A stretch of 64,000 bases of DNA from Nitratireductor soli (GCF_001050155.1 NZ_LFVY01000007.1:62001-126000), one strand, 5' to 3'; shown: positions 16,368 to 25,326, counted from the stretch's first letter. Notes: a model not told the origin generated them from the sequence alone. Program-made: numbers and translations.

Positions 16368-16436
16368 TCTATCTCATTGATTTTCCGCATTTATGCGGAC
16401 GTCAGGTGATTCCACCTGACTGCAAAATGCTATAAT
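16368..16436 (-). repeat. Interspersed palindromic repeat, copy 3 (short)
   Basis: On the minus strand this reads AGCATTTTGCAGTCAGGTGG, AATCACCTGACGTCCGCATA and AATGCGGAAAATCAATGAGA. The first hairpin GTCAGGTG-GAAT-CACCTGAC is perfect (8-base stem) and the second (CCGCAT/ATGCGG) is intact. The distal GTTTC/GAAAC part is missing. It lies between the convergent polymerase and methyltransferase genes, where paired hairpins could end transcription from both sides. Confidence 0.8.
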
Positions 16437-16480
16437 GGCCTGACCGAAACAGATGGGGACCATCTGTTGGGATCGCACCA

Positions 16481-17218
16481 CTATGGCCGCTTTTGCGAGA
16501 ACACCATCAGATTGGTGCGCAGGGCGGGCGGCATCAGCCATTGCAGGAACGAGACGAGGGCAAAGCCGAGCGTCGTGCCGCCATGGTATTTCGGCGTGCC
16601 GTTGGAGATGTAGCCATGGTGCGACCAGCGCTCCTCGCCGAAGGCGCGCCGGATGCTGCCTGTCGTGTTCATGCGATAGAATGTCGGAAAGGCGTCTTCC
16701 GTCGGCCGGTCGGGCCAGACCATGCGCATCAGGCCGTCCTTCACCGCGTCCGGCACCATGTTGTTGCCGATCCCGACATAGCCGTAAGTGTTCGGCGTGA
16801 GCGCGCAGAACCAGCCGCCCGGCTTTAGAACGCGTTCGATCTCCCTGGCGAATTCCTTCGGGTGCTCGACGTGCTCGATCACCCACTCGCAAATGATGAC
16901 GTCCACGCTGGCGTCGCCGAGCGGCAGCGGGCCGCCGGGCACGATGACATGCGCCTCGTCCAGATGCGGATGCTGCATCACGACCGGATCGACGTCGAGC
17001 CCGATAACCCGCTTCACCCGGCCATGGAAATTGCAGAACCATTTGCGGAAGGGGGCGCTGCCTTCGTCGAAGCGCGAGCCGCGCCCGGCGCCCAGGTCGA
17101 CCACCACCATGTCGGGGCTCACCAGAGCGTTGACGCGCGTGTAGAACTCTATCGCCTCGTCGTCGCGCGTGTATCCACCTGCGCTTGTTTCCGGTCGCCA
17201 CCGGTCGACTACCGTCAT
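16481..17218 (-). CDS. Class I SAM-dependent methyltransferase
   Basis: A 245-residue methyltransferase. Motif I is VVVDLGAGRGSRFD near residue 40, followed by a GLDVD acidic loop, the post-I segment DASVDVIICEWVIEHVEHP, and LKPGGWFCALTPN. The fold is that of Methyltransf_11/25 enzymes. Those in polysaccharide clusters often methylate sugars or lipid carriers, and the gene sits between an O-antigen ligase-like gene and a cellulase. The acceptor cannot be read. The start is ATG at 17218; 112 bases separate it from the GH9 gene upstream on the same strand. Confidence 0.85.
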   Translation of the reverse strand: MTVVDRWRPETSAGGYTRDDEAIEFYTRVNALVSPDMVVVDLGAGRGSRFDEGSAPFRKWFCNFHGRVKRVIGLDVDPVVMQHPHLDEAHVIVPGGPLPLGDASVDVIICEWVIEHVEHPKEFAREIERVLKPGGWFCALTPNTYGYVGIGNNMVPDAVKDGLMRMVWPDRPTEDAFPTFYRMNTTGSIRRAFGEERWSHHGYISNGTPKYHGGTTLGFALVSFLQWLMPPALRTNLMVFSQKRP

Positions 17219-17330
17219 TGCACCTACCCACCTTGGGATCGAGCCTGCTCGATCACTGTTGCCCCAGTAAAACGTACAAAACAGAAAGATCGCTACAGAG
17301 CGTTAATCCCGCCACTGCTCCTCGTGTCAT

Positions 17331-19568
17331 TCAACTGTCGGCCAGGAAGGAGGCAATCCAGGCCAGGGGAGCGTTCCAGTTGATCCCCATCTCATTGGTG
17401 GCGAACGCCTCGATGTCATCGACATAACAGGCCTGCGGGGCGCAGCCTTTCAGCTTGCGCGCCGAGACGGCGTCCGAGAGATCGACATTCGGCCCGCCGG
17501 CCAGGGCCCCGTCGGGCGGGCGGGGCAGGCTGGGATCGACCGAATGGGCGAACCAGCGGCTGTGCTGGTTTTGCGCGTAGAAGGTGCCGTAGCCGGTCAC
17601 ATACGAGATGCCCAGCGCGTTGCGGCCAAGCAGATAGTCCATGCTCTCGCGAACGGCCGCGCGGTAGCGGGGATCGCCGGTGAGGTCGTAGGCGCTGGCG
17701 ACGATGATCATGTTCTGCGCCACGGCGCTGTTCGAACCCCAGCCATAATGTTCGTTGCGCGGGGCGAACAGCAGGCCGAATGCCTCACGGCTTTGCGCTG
17801 TCAGCAGCGCCTCGGCGGAGGCGATGACGGCGCGTTGCATGGCCTGCCGGTCGGTCGGCGGAAGCTGGCTGGGAACGGTGGCCAACTGGAGGCGCGCCAG
17901 TCCGCTGACGTCGCGCCAGCTGATGGAGAGTTCATCGAACACGGCATCGCGCCAGTAAGGCGACGCTTTCAGGCGGTCGAGGAAGCGGGATTCGCCGGTG
18001 GTGATGAAGAGTTCGGCCGCCGCCCAGAAGAATTCATCCGCCACGTCGTCGTCGTCATAGGCGCCGCCGCCATCCATGCCGTCGGTCGGCGGCATGAAAA
18101 GCGCCGGCTCCCTTTCGGCCGCGTCATAGGCGCGCCGCGCCGCCTCGAGCAGCCTGTCCGCATAGGCGGCATCCCATCGGCGAAACAGCCGCGCGCCCTG
18201 CGCCGCCGCTGCGGCGAGATTGAGCGTCGCGGCGGTCGATGGCCGATAGAGCGCGCGGCGCTCGGCGTCCTGATGCGGCAGGAGAGGCAGGGGCGTCCAG
18301 CGGATGTCGTGGACGCTGTGATGCGCCATGCCCTGATGCGGTTGTCCCTCCGGCACCGCCATCTTCATCAGGAAATCCAGTTCCCATCGGGCTTCGTCGA
18401 GAATGTCGGGCATGCCGTTGCCGGCCTCGGGAATGCGCAGCCAGCCATCCGACAGCGCGTTCGAGCCGTTCTTGCCCCGGATCAGCGCGCGTTCATACGC
18501 GCCCATCATCTGTGCCACGGCGAAGCCGCCATTGACCACGTATTTTCCGTGATCGCCGGCGTCATACCAACCGCCGCTGACGTCGAGCTCGTACCCGCAG
18601 CTCCAGCGTTCGCCATAGATCTTGCGCGACGCGGCGGTTTCCAGGCACGGCACCGCGATGTCACCCCGGTTCGGTGCCTGGCCGAGATGGCCGGCGGGCC
18701 GCGCATAGGCTTCGCCGGCAACGGCGCCGTCGATCTCGATGCCGCTGCGCATCGGATAAAAAAGCGACAGGGCGTCTGTGCGCAGCCGGTTGTAAAGGCT
18801 GTCGTCGATGGAAAAGGGATGGCTTTCGGAAGAGGCTGCAACCAGCCGGAAACCGTCGCCGGTTTCGCTGACATCGGAGAAGTCGATCAGGTGTGTTTCA
18901 AGCCGCGACGCCTTGTCGTAGCCGAAGCGCCGTGTCGTGCCCTCGGCGACCGCCTTGCCGCCGGCCCTGAGCAATTGCCATTTCAGCGGCATCTCGCTGT
19001 CGCTGACCAGCGTCGCCTTTTTCGGCCCGTCGCTCGTGTAGCCGGCCTGGTTGATCCTGATCGGGGGCGTTCCGGCGGCGGTCGGGGCTGTGCCTTCATT
19101 CACGCTGAGCGCATTCAGGCAGATGGACCGATCCTCCGCCTGTCCGCCGAGTTGGATGACGATGGCGGCATCCCTACGTGTCTGCGGGGCAGTAAATGTG
19201 CTCTCGAACGCCTTCGGCTCGGCTGCCGGGTGGATCATCACGTCGCCGTAGGGCGTCCACGGCTCCTGGCCCTGTTGCACGACGAGGCGCGTGGGCAGGG
19301 CCGGTGCGCCGGATGCGGTGACCGAAATCCGGTAATCAGTACCTTCGGCAAGCGCGATCCCGTTGATGCCGATCAGTGCATCCCAGGGCTTGCTTGTCCC
19401 TCCCATGGCGGTCGCGCAAAGCGCTCCATCGCGCTGTTCGAGGCGAACATTGTCGGTCGCCCACCAGGCATCCAGCGAAGGGCCGGTGAGCAGGTCGCCG
19501 GCAATCGCATTGGCTGGAAGGATGGCGGCAAGCAGGAACAGGCCGTGTTTGCTGAAGCGCCTAACCAT
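17331..19568 (-). CDS. Glycoside hydrolase family 9 endoglucanase (cellulase) with N-terminal carbohydrate-binding and Ig-like domains
   Basis: A 745-residue secreted enzyme. A signal peptide (1-24, ending ANAIAG) is followed by a beta-rich CBM4/9-like region (about 25-160), an Ig-like CelD_N domain (about 168-255, starting IRINQAGYTSDGPKKA) and the GH9 (alpha/alpha)6 barrel. The catalytic elements of GH9 are complete: GGWYDAGDHGKY with Asp336 and Asp339, and the C-terminal NEMGINWNA with the proton donor Glu726. Family members hydrolyse beta-1,4-glucans. It overlaps the acyltransferase gene by eight bases. In a polysaccharide island it more likely trims a self-made glucan than digests plant cellulose, but both are possible. 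Confidence 0.9.
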   Translation of the reverse strand: MVRRFSKHGLFLLAAILPANAIAGDLLTGPSLDAWWATDNVRLEQRDGALCATAMGGTSKPWDALIGINGIALAEGTDYRISVTASGAPALPTRLVVQQGQEPWTPYGDVMIHPAAEPKAFESTFTAPQTRRDAAIVIQLGGQAEDRSICLNALSVNEGTAPTAAGTPPIRINQAGYTSDGPKKATLVSDSEMPLKWQLLRAGGKAVAEGTTRRFGYDKASRLETHLIDFSDVSETGDGFRLVAASSESHPFSIDDSLYNRLRTDALSLFYPMRSGIEIDGAVAGEAYARPAGHLGQAPNRGDIAVPCLETAASRKIYGERWSCGYELDVSGGWYDAGDHGKYVVNGGFAVAQMMGAYERALIRGKNGSNALSDGWLRIPEAGNGMPDILDEARWELDFLMKMAVPEGQPHQGMAHHSVHDIRWTPLPLLPHQDAERRALYRPSTAATLNLAAAAAQGARLFRRWDAAYADRLLEAARRAYDAAEREPALFMPPTDGMDGGGAYDDDDVADEFFWAAAELFITTGESRFLDRLKASPYWRDAVFDELSISWRDVSGLARLQLATVPSQLPPTDRQAMQRAVIASAEALLTAQSREAFGLLFAPRNEHYGWGSNSAVAQNMIIVASAYDLTGDPRYRAAVRESMDYLLGRNALGISYVTGYGTFYAQNQHSRWFAHSVDPSLPRPPDGALAGGPNVDLSDAVSARKLKGCAPQACYVDDIEAFATNEMGINWNAPLAWIASFLADS

Positions 19569-20844
19569 TGCCGCGCGCTCTCGCCTCGGCCACCGATCGT
19601 TTCGCTGTGGCGCTTTCAACGGCGAGGCTGGCGGCAAGGCGCTTCGACAGGCGCTGGAACGGCTTCTCGACAAGGAAATAGCCGATCAGCGCCGCGATGA
19701 CGACAAGGCCGACCATCACGGCAAGCATGGCCGTCCCGAACAGCGCTCCGTTGACGCCGAACCCGTAATGGACTTCGCCATGCATCGAGAACGGCCCGAC
19801 CAGATCGATATCGAGGAGGCGTTCAGCGAGTGTGGCAACGTAGATCATCCGCGCCTGGACGAAGACATGCACCATGTAGATGCCGTAGGACAGAGCGCCG
19901 GGCCAGAGAAAAGCACCCGTCTTAAGGAGCCGGCTAATGATTCCACGCTCATGAGCGAAGACAAGCAGCGTCAATGCGAAGACGAACGGCGCTGCGATGC
20001 CGGTGGCTTGGCGGCCGGCAAGGGCGACGAACAACACCGCCAGGACGATGGCGCCCAGTTCGGCCAAAGTCCAAGAAAGCGTGCCGGATTGTGGAGCCGT
20101 CGCCGAGCGCTTGTGCAGGAGACCCGGACCGGCGACGTGATAGAGCAGCGCGCCAAGCGCGAACCCATAGAGACAGCGGATGAAGCCGTAGTCCCAGGTC
20201 GCGTCCATCAGCCGGGGGGAAAAGAGATAGAGAATGAGCGGTCCGGCGATGATCACCGGAATGAGCGCGATCCAGTGGCGCCGGCCAAACAGCACGGCCG
20301 CTCCGCCGAACAGCAGATAGGTCCAGAATTCGGCCGAGATGCTCCAGCTCGGGCCGTTCCACGTCAGGCGCGTTTCAAACCCGACCCCGTTGAGGAGAAG
20401 GAGGTTGGAAACGAGCTCGGCAATGCCGTTGCCGCTGGTGAACGGCGCGGGGCCGTCGCCACGCAGGGCAGGAACCGTCAGGCGCAGCAATTCGAAGGCG
20501 ACGAAGACCAGGAGAATGGCGAGGTGAAGCGGGTATATCCGGCCGAAGCGGACAATCGTGAAGCGCAGATAGTCCATGCCGTCGTTGAGCTTGCGGCCAT
20601 AGCCATGGGCGATGACGAAGCCCGACAGGACGAAGAAATAGTCGACGAAGAGAAAGGCATTGCGGACAACGAGGCTCTCGCTGATCGGGCCGATTGCCGG
20701 AAAATGCATCATCGCCACCAGCAGGGCGCAGATGCCGCGCCAGGAATCCAGGGTCTCGAAACGCACGGTGGCGCCGCGCGTACCCGCCTGCGCCGAACTG
20801 GCACGCATTCTCGTGTCAAACCGGTTCACTGTGTGCCGCCCCAT
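19561..20844 (-). CDS. Acyltransferase family 3 membrane protein (OafA/YrhL type)
   Basis: A 427-residue membrane protein with about ten helices. After a short basic N-terminus it reads ETLDSWRGICALLVAMMHF, the family motif in which the Arg and His are needed for acyl transfer, then FFVLSGFVIAHGYGRKL. Such enzymes add acetyl or succinyl groups to extracytoplasmic polysaccharides. It is the first gene of a minus-strand unit with the GH9 cellulase (overlapping stop and start) and the methyltransferase, supporting a polymer modification function. The 198 bases upstream hold no gene that I can recognise. Confidence 0.88.
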   Translation of the reverse strand: MGRHTVNRFDTRMRASSAQAGTRGATVRFETLDSWRGICALLVAMMHFPAIGPISESLVVRNAFLFVDYFFVLSGFVIAHGYGRKLNDGMDYLRFTIVRFGRIYPLHLAILLVFVAFELLRLTVPALRGDGPAPFTSGNGIAELVSNLLLLNGVGFETRLTWNGPSWSISAEFWTYLLFGGAAVLFGRRHWIALIPVIIAGPLILYLFSPRLMDATWDYGFIRCLYGFALGALLYHVAGPGLLHKRSATAPQSGTLSWTLAELGAIVLAVLFVALAGRQATGIAAPFVFALTLLVFAHERGIISRLLKTGAFLWPGALSYGIYMVHVFVQARMIYVATLAERLLDIDLVGPFSMHGEVHYGFGVNGALFGTAMLAVMVGLVVIAALIGYFLVEKPFQRLSKRLAASLAVESATAKRSVAEARARGNG

Positions 20845-21042
20845 CGCAAATCAAGCTTTGTCTATGCCTTGCCCTGGAGATGAGCAAGATCGATGCCATG
20901 CAGGACATGTCCGGGAACGGAGCAACGCCTGGCGGGCGGAAGCTTCCCACCGCAAGGTGAATCTTTGCTTGCAGTCAAAGCCGGTGCAGCGCCAGCCGGT
21001 TGCGGGACGTGCGGTTTTCGCCTGTGATCGCGATGAGGCGGC

Positions 21043-21516
21043 TCACAGCGCCCTGGTCAGTTTTTCCAACTGGTCGAGCAGCGCCTCGACCTGATCCTTG
21101 CCGAAGCGCGCTTCCATTTCGCTGTAGATCGCCACGCTCTCTGGCGTCACGGCGGCGATCAGCGCCTTGCCTTGCGGCGTGATCTCGACCAGCACCCGGC
21201 GTCCGTCCGTCTCATGCCGCTCGCGGGTCAGCAGACCGCGGTCGTCGAGCGCCTTGATGATGCGGGTCAGGCTGGGCGGCAGGACGCAGGCGCGCTCGGC
21301 CAGGTCGCTGGCCTCGATCGGCCCCGATTCATAGAGGATGCGCAAGGTGCGCCATTGCTGTTCCGTCACGCCGTGCTCGGCGAGCATCGGCCGGAAACGC
21401 GACATCACCGCCTCGCGGGCGCGAAGCAGGGCGATCGGCAGCGAGCGGCGTGTGTCGCGCGGCAGGAGGCGGTCCTCGGGTGAGCGGGGCAGGGGCCGTT
21501 TGACGTCTTCGTTCAA
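21043..21516 (-). CDS. hpaR: MarR-family regulator of homoprotocatechuate degradation, HpaR
   Basis: A 157-residue MarR-type repressor. The segment TRRSLPIALLRAREAVMSRF and RPMLAEHGVTEQQWRTLRIL is characteristic of HpaR, followed by the winged helix (PSLTRIIKALDDRGLLTRER). In E. coli HpaR represses the meta-cleavage operon and is relieved by hydroxyphenylacetates. The start is a TTG overlapping the FAH-family stop as TTGA; the first internal ATG would delete an essential helix. It is the last gene of the unit dapA-like, hpaG-like, hpaR. Its likely operator is the palindrome at 23327-23340. Confidence 0.85.
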   Translation of the reverse strand: MNEDVKRPLPRSPEDRLLPRDTRRSLPIALLRAREAVMSRFRPMLAEHGVTEQQWRTLRILYESGPIEASDLAERACVLPPSLTRIIKALDDRGLLTRERHETDGRRVLVEITPQGKALIAAVTPESVAIYSEMEARFGKDQVEALLDQLEKLTRAL

Positions 21517-22364
21517 GCTTCTTCTTCCACTCCGTTGCGCAAGGTGCCGACGCCCTCAACCGTCACTTCCACCACATCGCCGGCCTTCAGCCATCTGGGC
21601 GGATCGAAACGGGCGCCGGCGCCGGTCGGCGTTCCCGTGGCGATCAGGTCGCCGGGAACCAGGCGCGTGAAGGTCGATACATATTCGATGATGCGGGCAA
21701 AGGGAAATGCCATGGAGGCGGTCGTGTCGCGCTGCCTCGCCTCGCCGTTGACGCGGGTCTCGATGGCCAGGTCTTGCGGGTCGATGGTGGTCAGGTCCGT
21801 CTCGATCCATGGCCCGATCGCGCCGGTGCCGTCGAAATTCTTGCCCTGGGTGACGTTGAACTTGCCGTGCCGCACCCAGTCGCGCACCGAACCCTCGTTC
21901 ATGATCGTCAGCCCGGCCACATGCGCCATCGCGTCGTCGGGCGCGATGCGGCGGCCGGCACGGCCGATGACCAGGACGATCTCGCCCTCATAGTCGAGCT
22001 GTTCGGATTCGTGTGGCACGGTGAGCAGAGCGCCATGCGGCACGAAGGAAGCCGCGCCGCGCATGAACAGCGACGGGTATTTCGGCGCGTCCGAGCCGTC
22101 CTTGTATTCCTCGTTGCGGTTCATGTAGTTGACGCCGACGCAGAAGATGCGCCCGGCATCGGGGATGGGCAGTTCGAGCCGCGCCTCGGCCAGCCGGAGG
22201 TCGGCCGTTTTCGCCGCATTGGCAGCTTCGCCAATGCGTTCCTCCTCGATGATCTGGCGAACGCTCGACGCGCCGATCCGCGCGGTGAGGTCGGCGATGC
22301 CGTCTGCGCCGACCAGCGCGCCGGGTTTCAGGACGCCGTCATGGCGGAAGGTCAGGAGACGCAT
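21513..22364 (-). CDS. hpaG: FAH-family decarboxylase/isomerase of the homoprotocatechuate pathway (HpaG-like)
   Basis: A 283-residue FAH-superfamily enzyme. It shows RIFCVGVNYMNRNEEYKDGS, the metal-binding stretch SEQLDYEGEIVLVIGRAGRR, GKNFDGTGAIGPWI and the C-terminal IATGTPTGAGARFDPPRWLK. In the hpa context the expected role is decarboxylation of 5-oxopent-3-ene-1,2,5-tricarboxylate and isomerisation of the product. E. coli HpaG is a two-domain fusion, whereas this is a single domain. It may form a homodimer doing both steps, or need a second protein such as the FAH-family enzyme at 12113-13003. It overlaps the dapA-like stop by one base. Confidence 0.82.
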   Translation of the reverse strand: MRLLTFRHDGVLKPGALVGADGIADLTARIGASSVRQIIEEERIGEAANAAKTADLRLAEARLELPIPDAGRIFCVGVNYMNRNEEYKDGSDAPKYPSLFMRGAASFVPHGALLTVPHESEQLDYEGEIVLVIGRAGRRIAPDDAMAHVAGLTIMNEGSVRDWVRHGKFNVTQGKNFDGTGAIGPWIETDLTTIDPQDLAIETRVNGEARQRDTTASMAFPFARIIEYVSTFTRLVPGDLIATGTPTGAGARFDPPRWLKAGDVVEVTVEGVGTLRNGVEEEA

Positions 22365-23281
22365 CAGGCAAGCTCCACATTGGAAAGCCCGGCCCTGGAA
22401 AGGACTGCATCAAGCCGCTTCTCCAGCTCCGCCGTGGCCGGCATCAAGGGCAGGCGGTGCTCGTTCGCGGGCATGATGCCGAGCCTCTTCATCATGTATT
22501 TCATGGGGATCGGGTTGATGTCGTAGAACACGGCCTTGTTGATCTCGAACAGCTGGCGGTGCAGGGCGCGGGCGCCGTGCAGGTCGCCGGCCCAGACCGC
22601 CTCGCAAAGATCGGCCAGTGGCCGGGGGCGCAGGTTGCCGACGGCGTTCATCAGGCCGCAGGCACCGACGGCCATCATCGGGAAGGACAGTTCCTCGAGC
22701 CCGACGAAGATGCGCAGATCATCGTCGATCTCCTCCAGAAGGTCGGAGACGTAACCCAGATCGAGCGATGCATGCTTCATGCCGACGAAGGTCGGGCAGG
22801 CGCGATCGATCTCCTTTGCCGTCTCCAGCTTCACGTCGACCGCCGCGCGGCCCGGTATGTGATAGATCATCCACGGCTTGTCGTGCAGGGCGTTGAGCAC
22901 GCGGTAATATTCGACCAGTCCGCGCTGCGGCGGGCGGGCGTAGTAGGGCGTGACGATCAGCAGCGCGTCGACGCCGCTCTTGGCGGCGGCGTGCCGGGTC
23001 AGCGCCTCGGTCTCGGCAAGGCTCTGCGAGCCGGTGGCGACCACCACCGTCACCCGACCCGCCGCGGCCTCCACGGCAACGTCGACGATGCGGTTGCGCT
23101 CGTCGACCGTCAGCGATGACGGCTCGGATGTGGTGCCGTTCACCAGAATCCCGTGCGAGCCTTCCTTGACCTGGAATTCCACCAGGCCGGCATAGGCGTC
23201 GTAGTCGACCGCTCCCTCCTTGAACGGGGTTACGAGCGGCGGAATCGATCCCTTGAGGAAATCCTTGTCGATTGAAAGCAC
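22364..23281 (-). CDS. DapA/NAL-superfamily pyruvate-dependent aldolase in the hpa cluster
   Basis: A 305-residue class I aldolase of the dihydrodipicolinate synthase/N-acetylneuraminate lyase superfamily. Catalytic residues are in place: Lys169 in GMKHAS for the Schiff base, Tyr140 and Arg145 in YHIPGR, the Thr50-Thr51 pair in NGTTSE, and PYY at 112-114. The usual GTTGE loop reads GTTSE, a hint of a different carbonyl partner than in lysine synthesis. The start is GTG, well supported by GGGAGG six bases upstream. As first gene of the hpaR-side hpa unit, it could cleave the pathway end product to pyruvate and succinic semialdehyde, replacing HpaI and possibly HpaH. Confidence 0.82.
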   Translation of the reverse strand: MLSIDKDFLKGSIPPLVTPFKEGAVDYDAYAGLVEFQVKEGSHGILVNGTTSEPSSLTVDERNRIVDVAVEAAAGRVTVVVATGSQSLAETEALTRHAAAKSGVDALLIVTPYYARPPQRGLVEYYRVLNALHDKPWMIYHIPGRAAVDVKLETAKEIDRACPTFVGMKHASLDLGYVSDLLEEIDDDLRIFVGLEELSFPMMAVGACGLMNAVGNLRPRPLADLCEAVWAGDLHGARALHRQLFEINKAVFYDINPIPMKYMMKRLGIMPANEHRLPLMPATAELEKRLDAVLSRAGLSNVELA

Positions 23282-23300
23282 GCAAATCCTCCCGGCGCGA

Positions 23301-23340
23301 TTGGTCTTGACACTCCTGGCGATATAATTAACTTGTTAAT
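23301..23340 (+). promoter_or_regulatory. hpaF promoter and putative HpaR operator
   Basis: In the 108-base gap between the divergent dapA-like and hpaF genes, the plus strand has TTGGTC at 23301-23306, a 16-base spacer and a perfect TATAAT at 23323-23328. The perfect 14-base palindrome ATTAACTTGTTAAT (23327-23340) overlaps the end of that -10 and the expected transcription start. A MarR dimer bound here would repress both directions. A very similar palindrome occurs at 35500-35511. Confidence 0.65.
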
Positions 23341-23389
23341 GAGAATGATGCAATGCCCTGCGGGCAGTTTGGGAAGATCTGGAGGCGTC

Positions 23390-23809
23390 ATGCCGCACTT
23401 CATTTTCGAGTATTCGGCTAACCTCGAGCGGCATCTCGATATCGGGGCGCTGTGCGATTCCACCTTGCGGGTGGCGGTCGAAACCGGCGTCTTCGAAAAA
23501 GGCGGCATTCGTGTGCGGGCGCATCGCTGCGATGCCTACGCCATCGCCGACGGGCTGCCGGAAAACGCCTTCCTGCACCTGATGGTCAGGATCGGCGCCG
23601 GGCGGCCGCTGGAGGTGCGCAAGGCGGCGGGCGAGCGTGTCTTCGAGGCGCTCTCGGCATTCTGCGCGCCGCTGCTCGCGCGGCCGCATTTCGCCCTGTC
23701 GTTCGAACTTTGCGAGATCGATCCCGAGACGAGCTGGAAGAAAAATACAATTCACCCACGCCTGCGCGACGATCACCCACGCTTGCGCGACGGGAAGCAG
23801 GAGGCTTGA
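23390..23809 (+). CDS. hpaF: 5-carboxymethyl-2-hydroxymuconate delta-isomerase
   Basis: A 139-residue enzyme of the CHMI family (tautomerase-like trimer). It isomerises 5-carboxymethyl-2-hydroxymuconate in homoprotocatechuate breakdown. The N-terminal Pro next to the start Met (MPHFIFEYSANLE) is the family catalytic residue, and VRAHRCDAYAIADG and HLMVRIGAGRPLEVRKAAGE follow as expected. The ATG is preceded by CTGGAGGCGTC. The C-terminal tail contains a 21-base tandem duplication (23752-23793) coding for HPRLRDD and HPRLRDG, which lengthens the protein slightly beyond the family norm. It overlaps hpaE by one base. Confidence 0.9.
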   Translation: MPHFIFEYSANLERHLDIGALCDSTLRVAVETGVFEKGGIRVRAHRCDAYAIADGLPENAFLHLMVRIGAGRPLEVRKAAGERVFEALSAFCAPLLARPHFALSFELCEIDPETSWKKNTIHPRLRDDHPRLRDGKQEA

Positions 23810-25326
23810 TGTCCAAACTAGAGGAGAACCTGAAGAAGGCGGAAACCTATCTGGCCCGCTTCCGCGACAAGGGGGTGTTGAACCGCATCGCCGGCGCCGT
23901 GGTGCCGGCCGCCTCGGGCCAGACCTTCGAGACCATTTCGCCGGTCGACCTGAAACCGCTGGCGCAGGTGGCGCTGGGTGGCGCCGAGGACGTCAATGCC
24001 GCCGCCGAGGCGGCGCGCACGGCGTTTCCCGAATGGGCGGCGATGGACGGCGGGGCGCGCAAGAAGCTCCTGCACAAGATCGCCGACGCGATCGTCGAAC
24101 GGGCCGAGGAGATCGCTTTCGTCGAGTGCATGGACACCGGCCAGGCGCTGCGCTTCATGTCGAAGGCGGCGCTGCGCGGGGCGGAGAATTTTCGCTTCTT
24201 CGCCGACCGTGCGCCGTCGGCGCGCGACGGCCAGGCGCTGCGCGCGCCGGGCCAGCTCAACGTCACGACGCGCGTGCCGATCGGCCCGGTCGGCATCATC
24301 ACGCCGTGGAACACGCCGTTCATGCTGTCCACCTGGAAGATCGCACCGGCGCTGGCCGCCGGTTGCACCATTGTCCACAAGCCCGCCGAGTTCTCGCCGC
24401 TGACGGCAAGCCTGCTGGTCGAGATCGCCGAGGAGGCGGGCCTGCCGAAAGGCGTGTGGAACCTGGTCAACGGCATGGGCGACGGGGCCGGTAAGGCGCT
24501 GACGGAGCATCCGGCGATCAAGGCGATCGGCTTCGTCGGCGAGAGCCGCACCGGCCAGCACATCATGCGCCAGGGCGCCGACACGTTGAAGCGGGTGCAT
24601 TTCGAGCTCGGCGGCAAGAACCCGGTGGTGGTCTTTGCCGATGCCGATCTCGAGCGGGCCGCCGACTCGGCCGTGTTCATGATCTATTCGCTGAATGGCG
24701 AGCGCTGCACCTCTTCGTCGCGTCTTCTGGTCGAGGAGAGCATCTACGACGCCTTCACGGAAATGGTCGCCGAGAAGGCCAAACGGATCAAGATCGGCCA
24801 TCCGCTCGATCCCGAGACGGTCGTCGGCCCGCTGATCCATCCCGAGCACGAGAAGAAGGTCCTGTCCTATTTCGACATCGCCCGGCAGGAGGGCGCGACG
24901 ATTGCCGCCGGCGGCGCAAAGGCGGATGGACCGGGCGGCGGCTGTTACGTGGCGCCGACCCTGTTCACCCACGCCAATAACGGCATGCGCATCGCCCAGG
25001 AAGAAATCTTCGGCCCGGTGCTGACGGCCATTCCCTTCAGGGACGAGACCGAGGCCCTGTCGCTCGCCAACGATGTCGACTACGGTCTGACGGGCTATCT
25101 GTGGACCCGTGACGTGACGCGGGCGTTGCGTTTCAGCGACGGCCTGCAGGCCGGCATGATTTGGGTAAATTCGGAGAATGTCCGTCACTTGCCGACGCCG
25201 TTCGGCGGCGTCAAGAATTCGGGCATCGGCCGCGACGGCGGGGACTGGTCGTTCGACTTTTACATGGAAACCAAGAACATCGCTTTCGCCACGGCCGAGC
25301 ACGCGATCCCCAAGCTCGGCGGCTGA
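23809..25326 (+). CDS. hpaE: 5-carboxymethyl-2-hydroxymuconate semialdehyde dehydrogenase
   Basis: A 505-residue NAD-dependent aldehyde dehydrogenase. The active-site Cys300 (NGERCTSSSR), general base Glu266 (FELGGKNP) and cofactor segment GIITPWNTPFMLSTWKIAPA are present. Its close coupling to hpaF upstream and hpaD downstream identifies it as HpaE, which oxidises the ring-cleavage semialdehyde made by HpaD. The N-terminal extension (SKLEENLKKAETYLARFRDK) before the usual ALDH start is seen in some HpaE proteins. It is separated from hpaD by a palindromic repeat. Confidence 0.92.
   Translation: MSKLEENLKKAETYLARFRDKGVLNRIAGAVVPAASGQTFETISPVDLKPLAQVALGGAEDVNAAAEAARTAFPEWAAMDGGARKKLLHKIADAIVERAEEIAFVECMDTGQALRFMSKAALRGAENFRFFADRAPSARDGQALRAPGQLNVTTRVPIGPVGIITPWNTPFMLSTWKIAPALAAGCTIVHKPAEFSPLTASLLVEIAEEAGLPKGVWNLVNGMGDGAGKALTEHPAIKAIGFVGESRTGQHIMRQGADTLKRVHFELGGKNPVVVFADADLERAADSAVFMIYSLNGERCTSSSRLLVEESIYDAFTEMVAEKAKRIKIGHPLDPETVVGPLIHPEHEKKVLSYFDIARQEGATIAAGGAKADGPGGGCYVAPTLFTHANNGMRIAQEEIFGPVLTAIPFRDETEALSLANDVDYGLTGYLWTRDVTRALRFSDGLQAGMIWVNSENVRHLPTPFGGVKNSGIGRDGGDWSFDFYMETKNIAFATAEHAIPKLGG

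Noticed and set aside
20845-21042. Possible terminator or small gene between the acyltransferase and hpaR
   Set aside because: No stem with a T-run and no frame with coding character could be found; nothing is assigned.
23752-23793. Two short direct repeats considered as a minimal CRISPR array
   Set aside because: Only two adjacent units without a spacer, inside the coding frame of hpaF, and no cas genes nearby.
23818-25302. A 494-codon minus-strand frame opposite hpaE
   Set aside because: Shadow of the aldehyde dehydrogenase; the composition is Arg- and Asp-rich without domain features.
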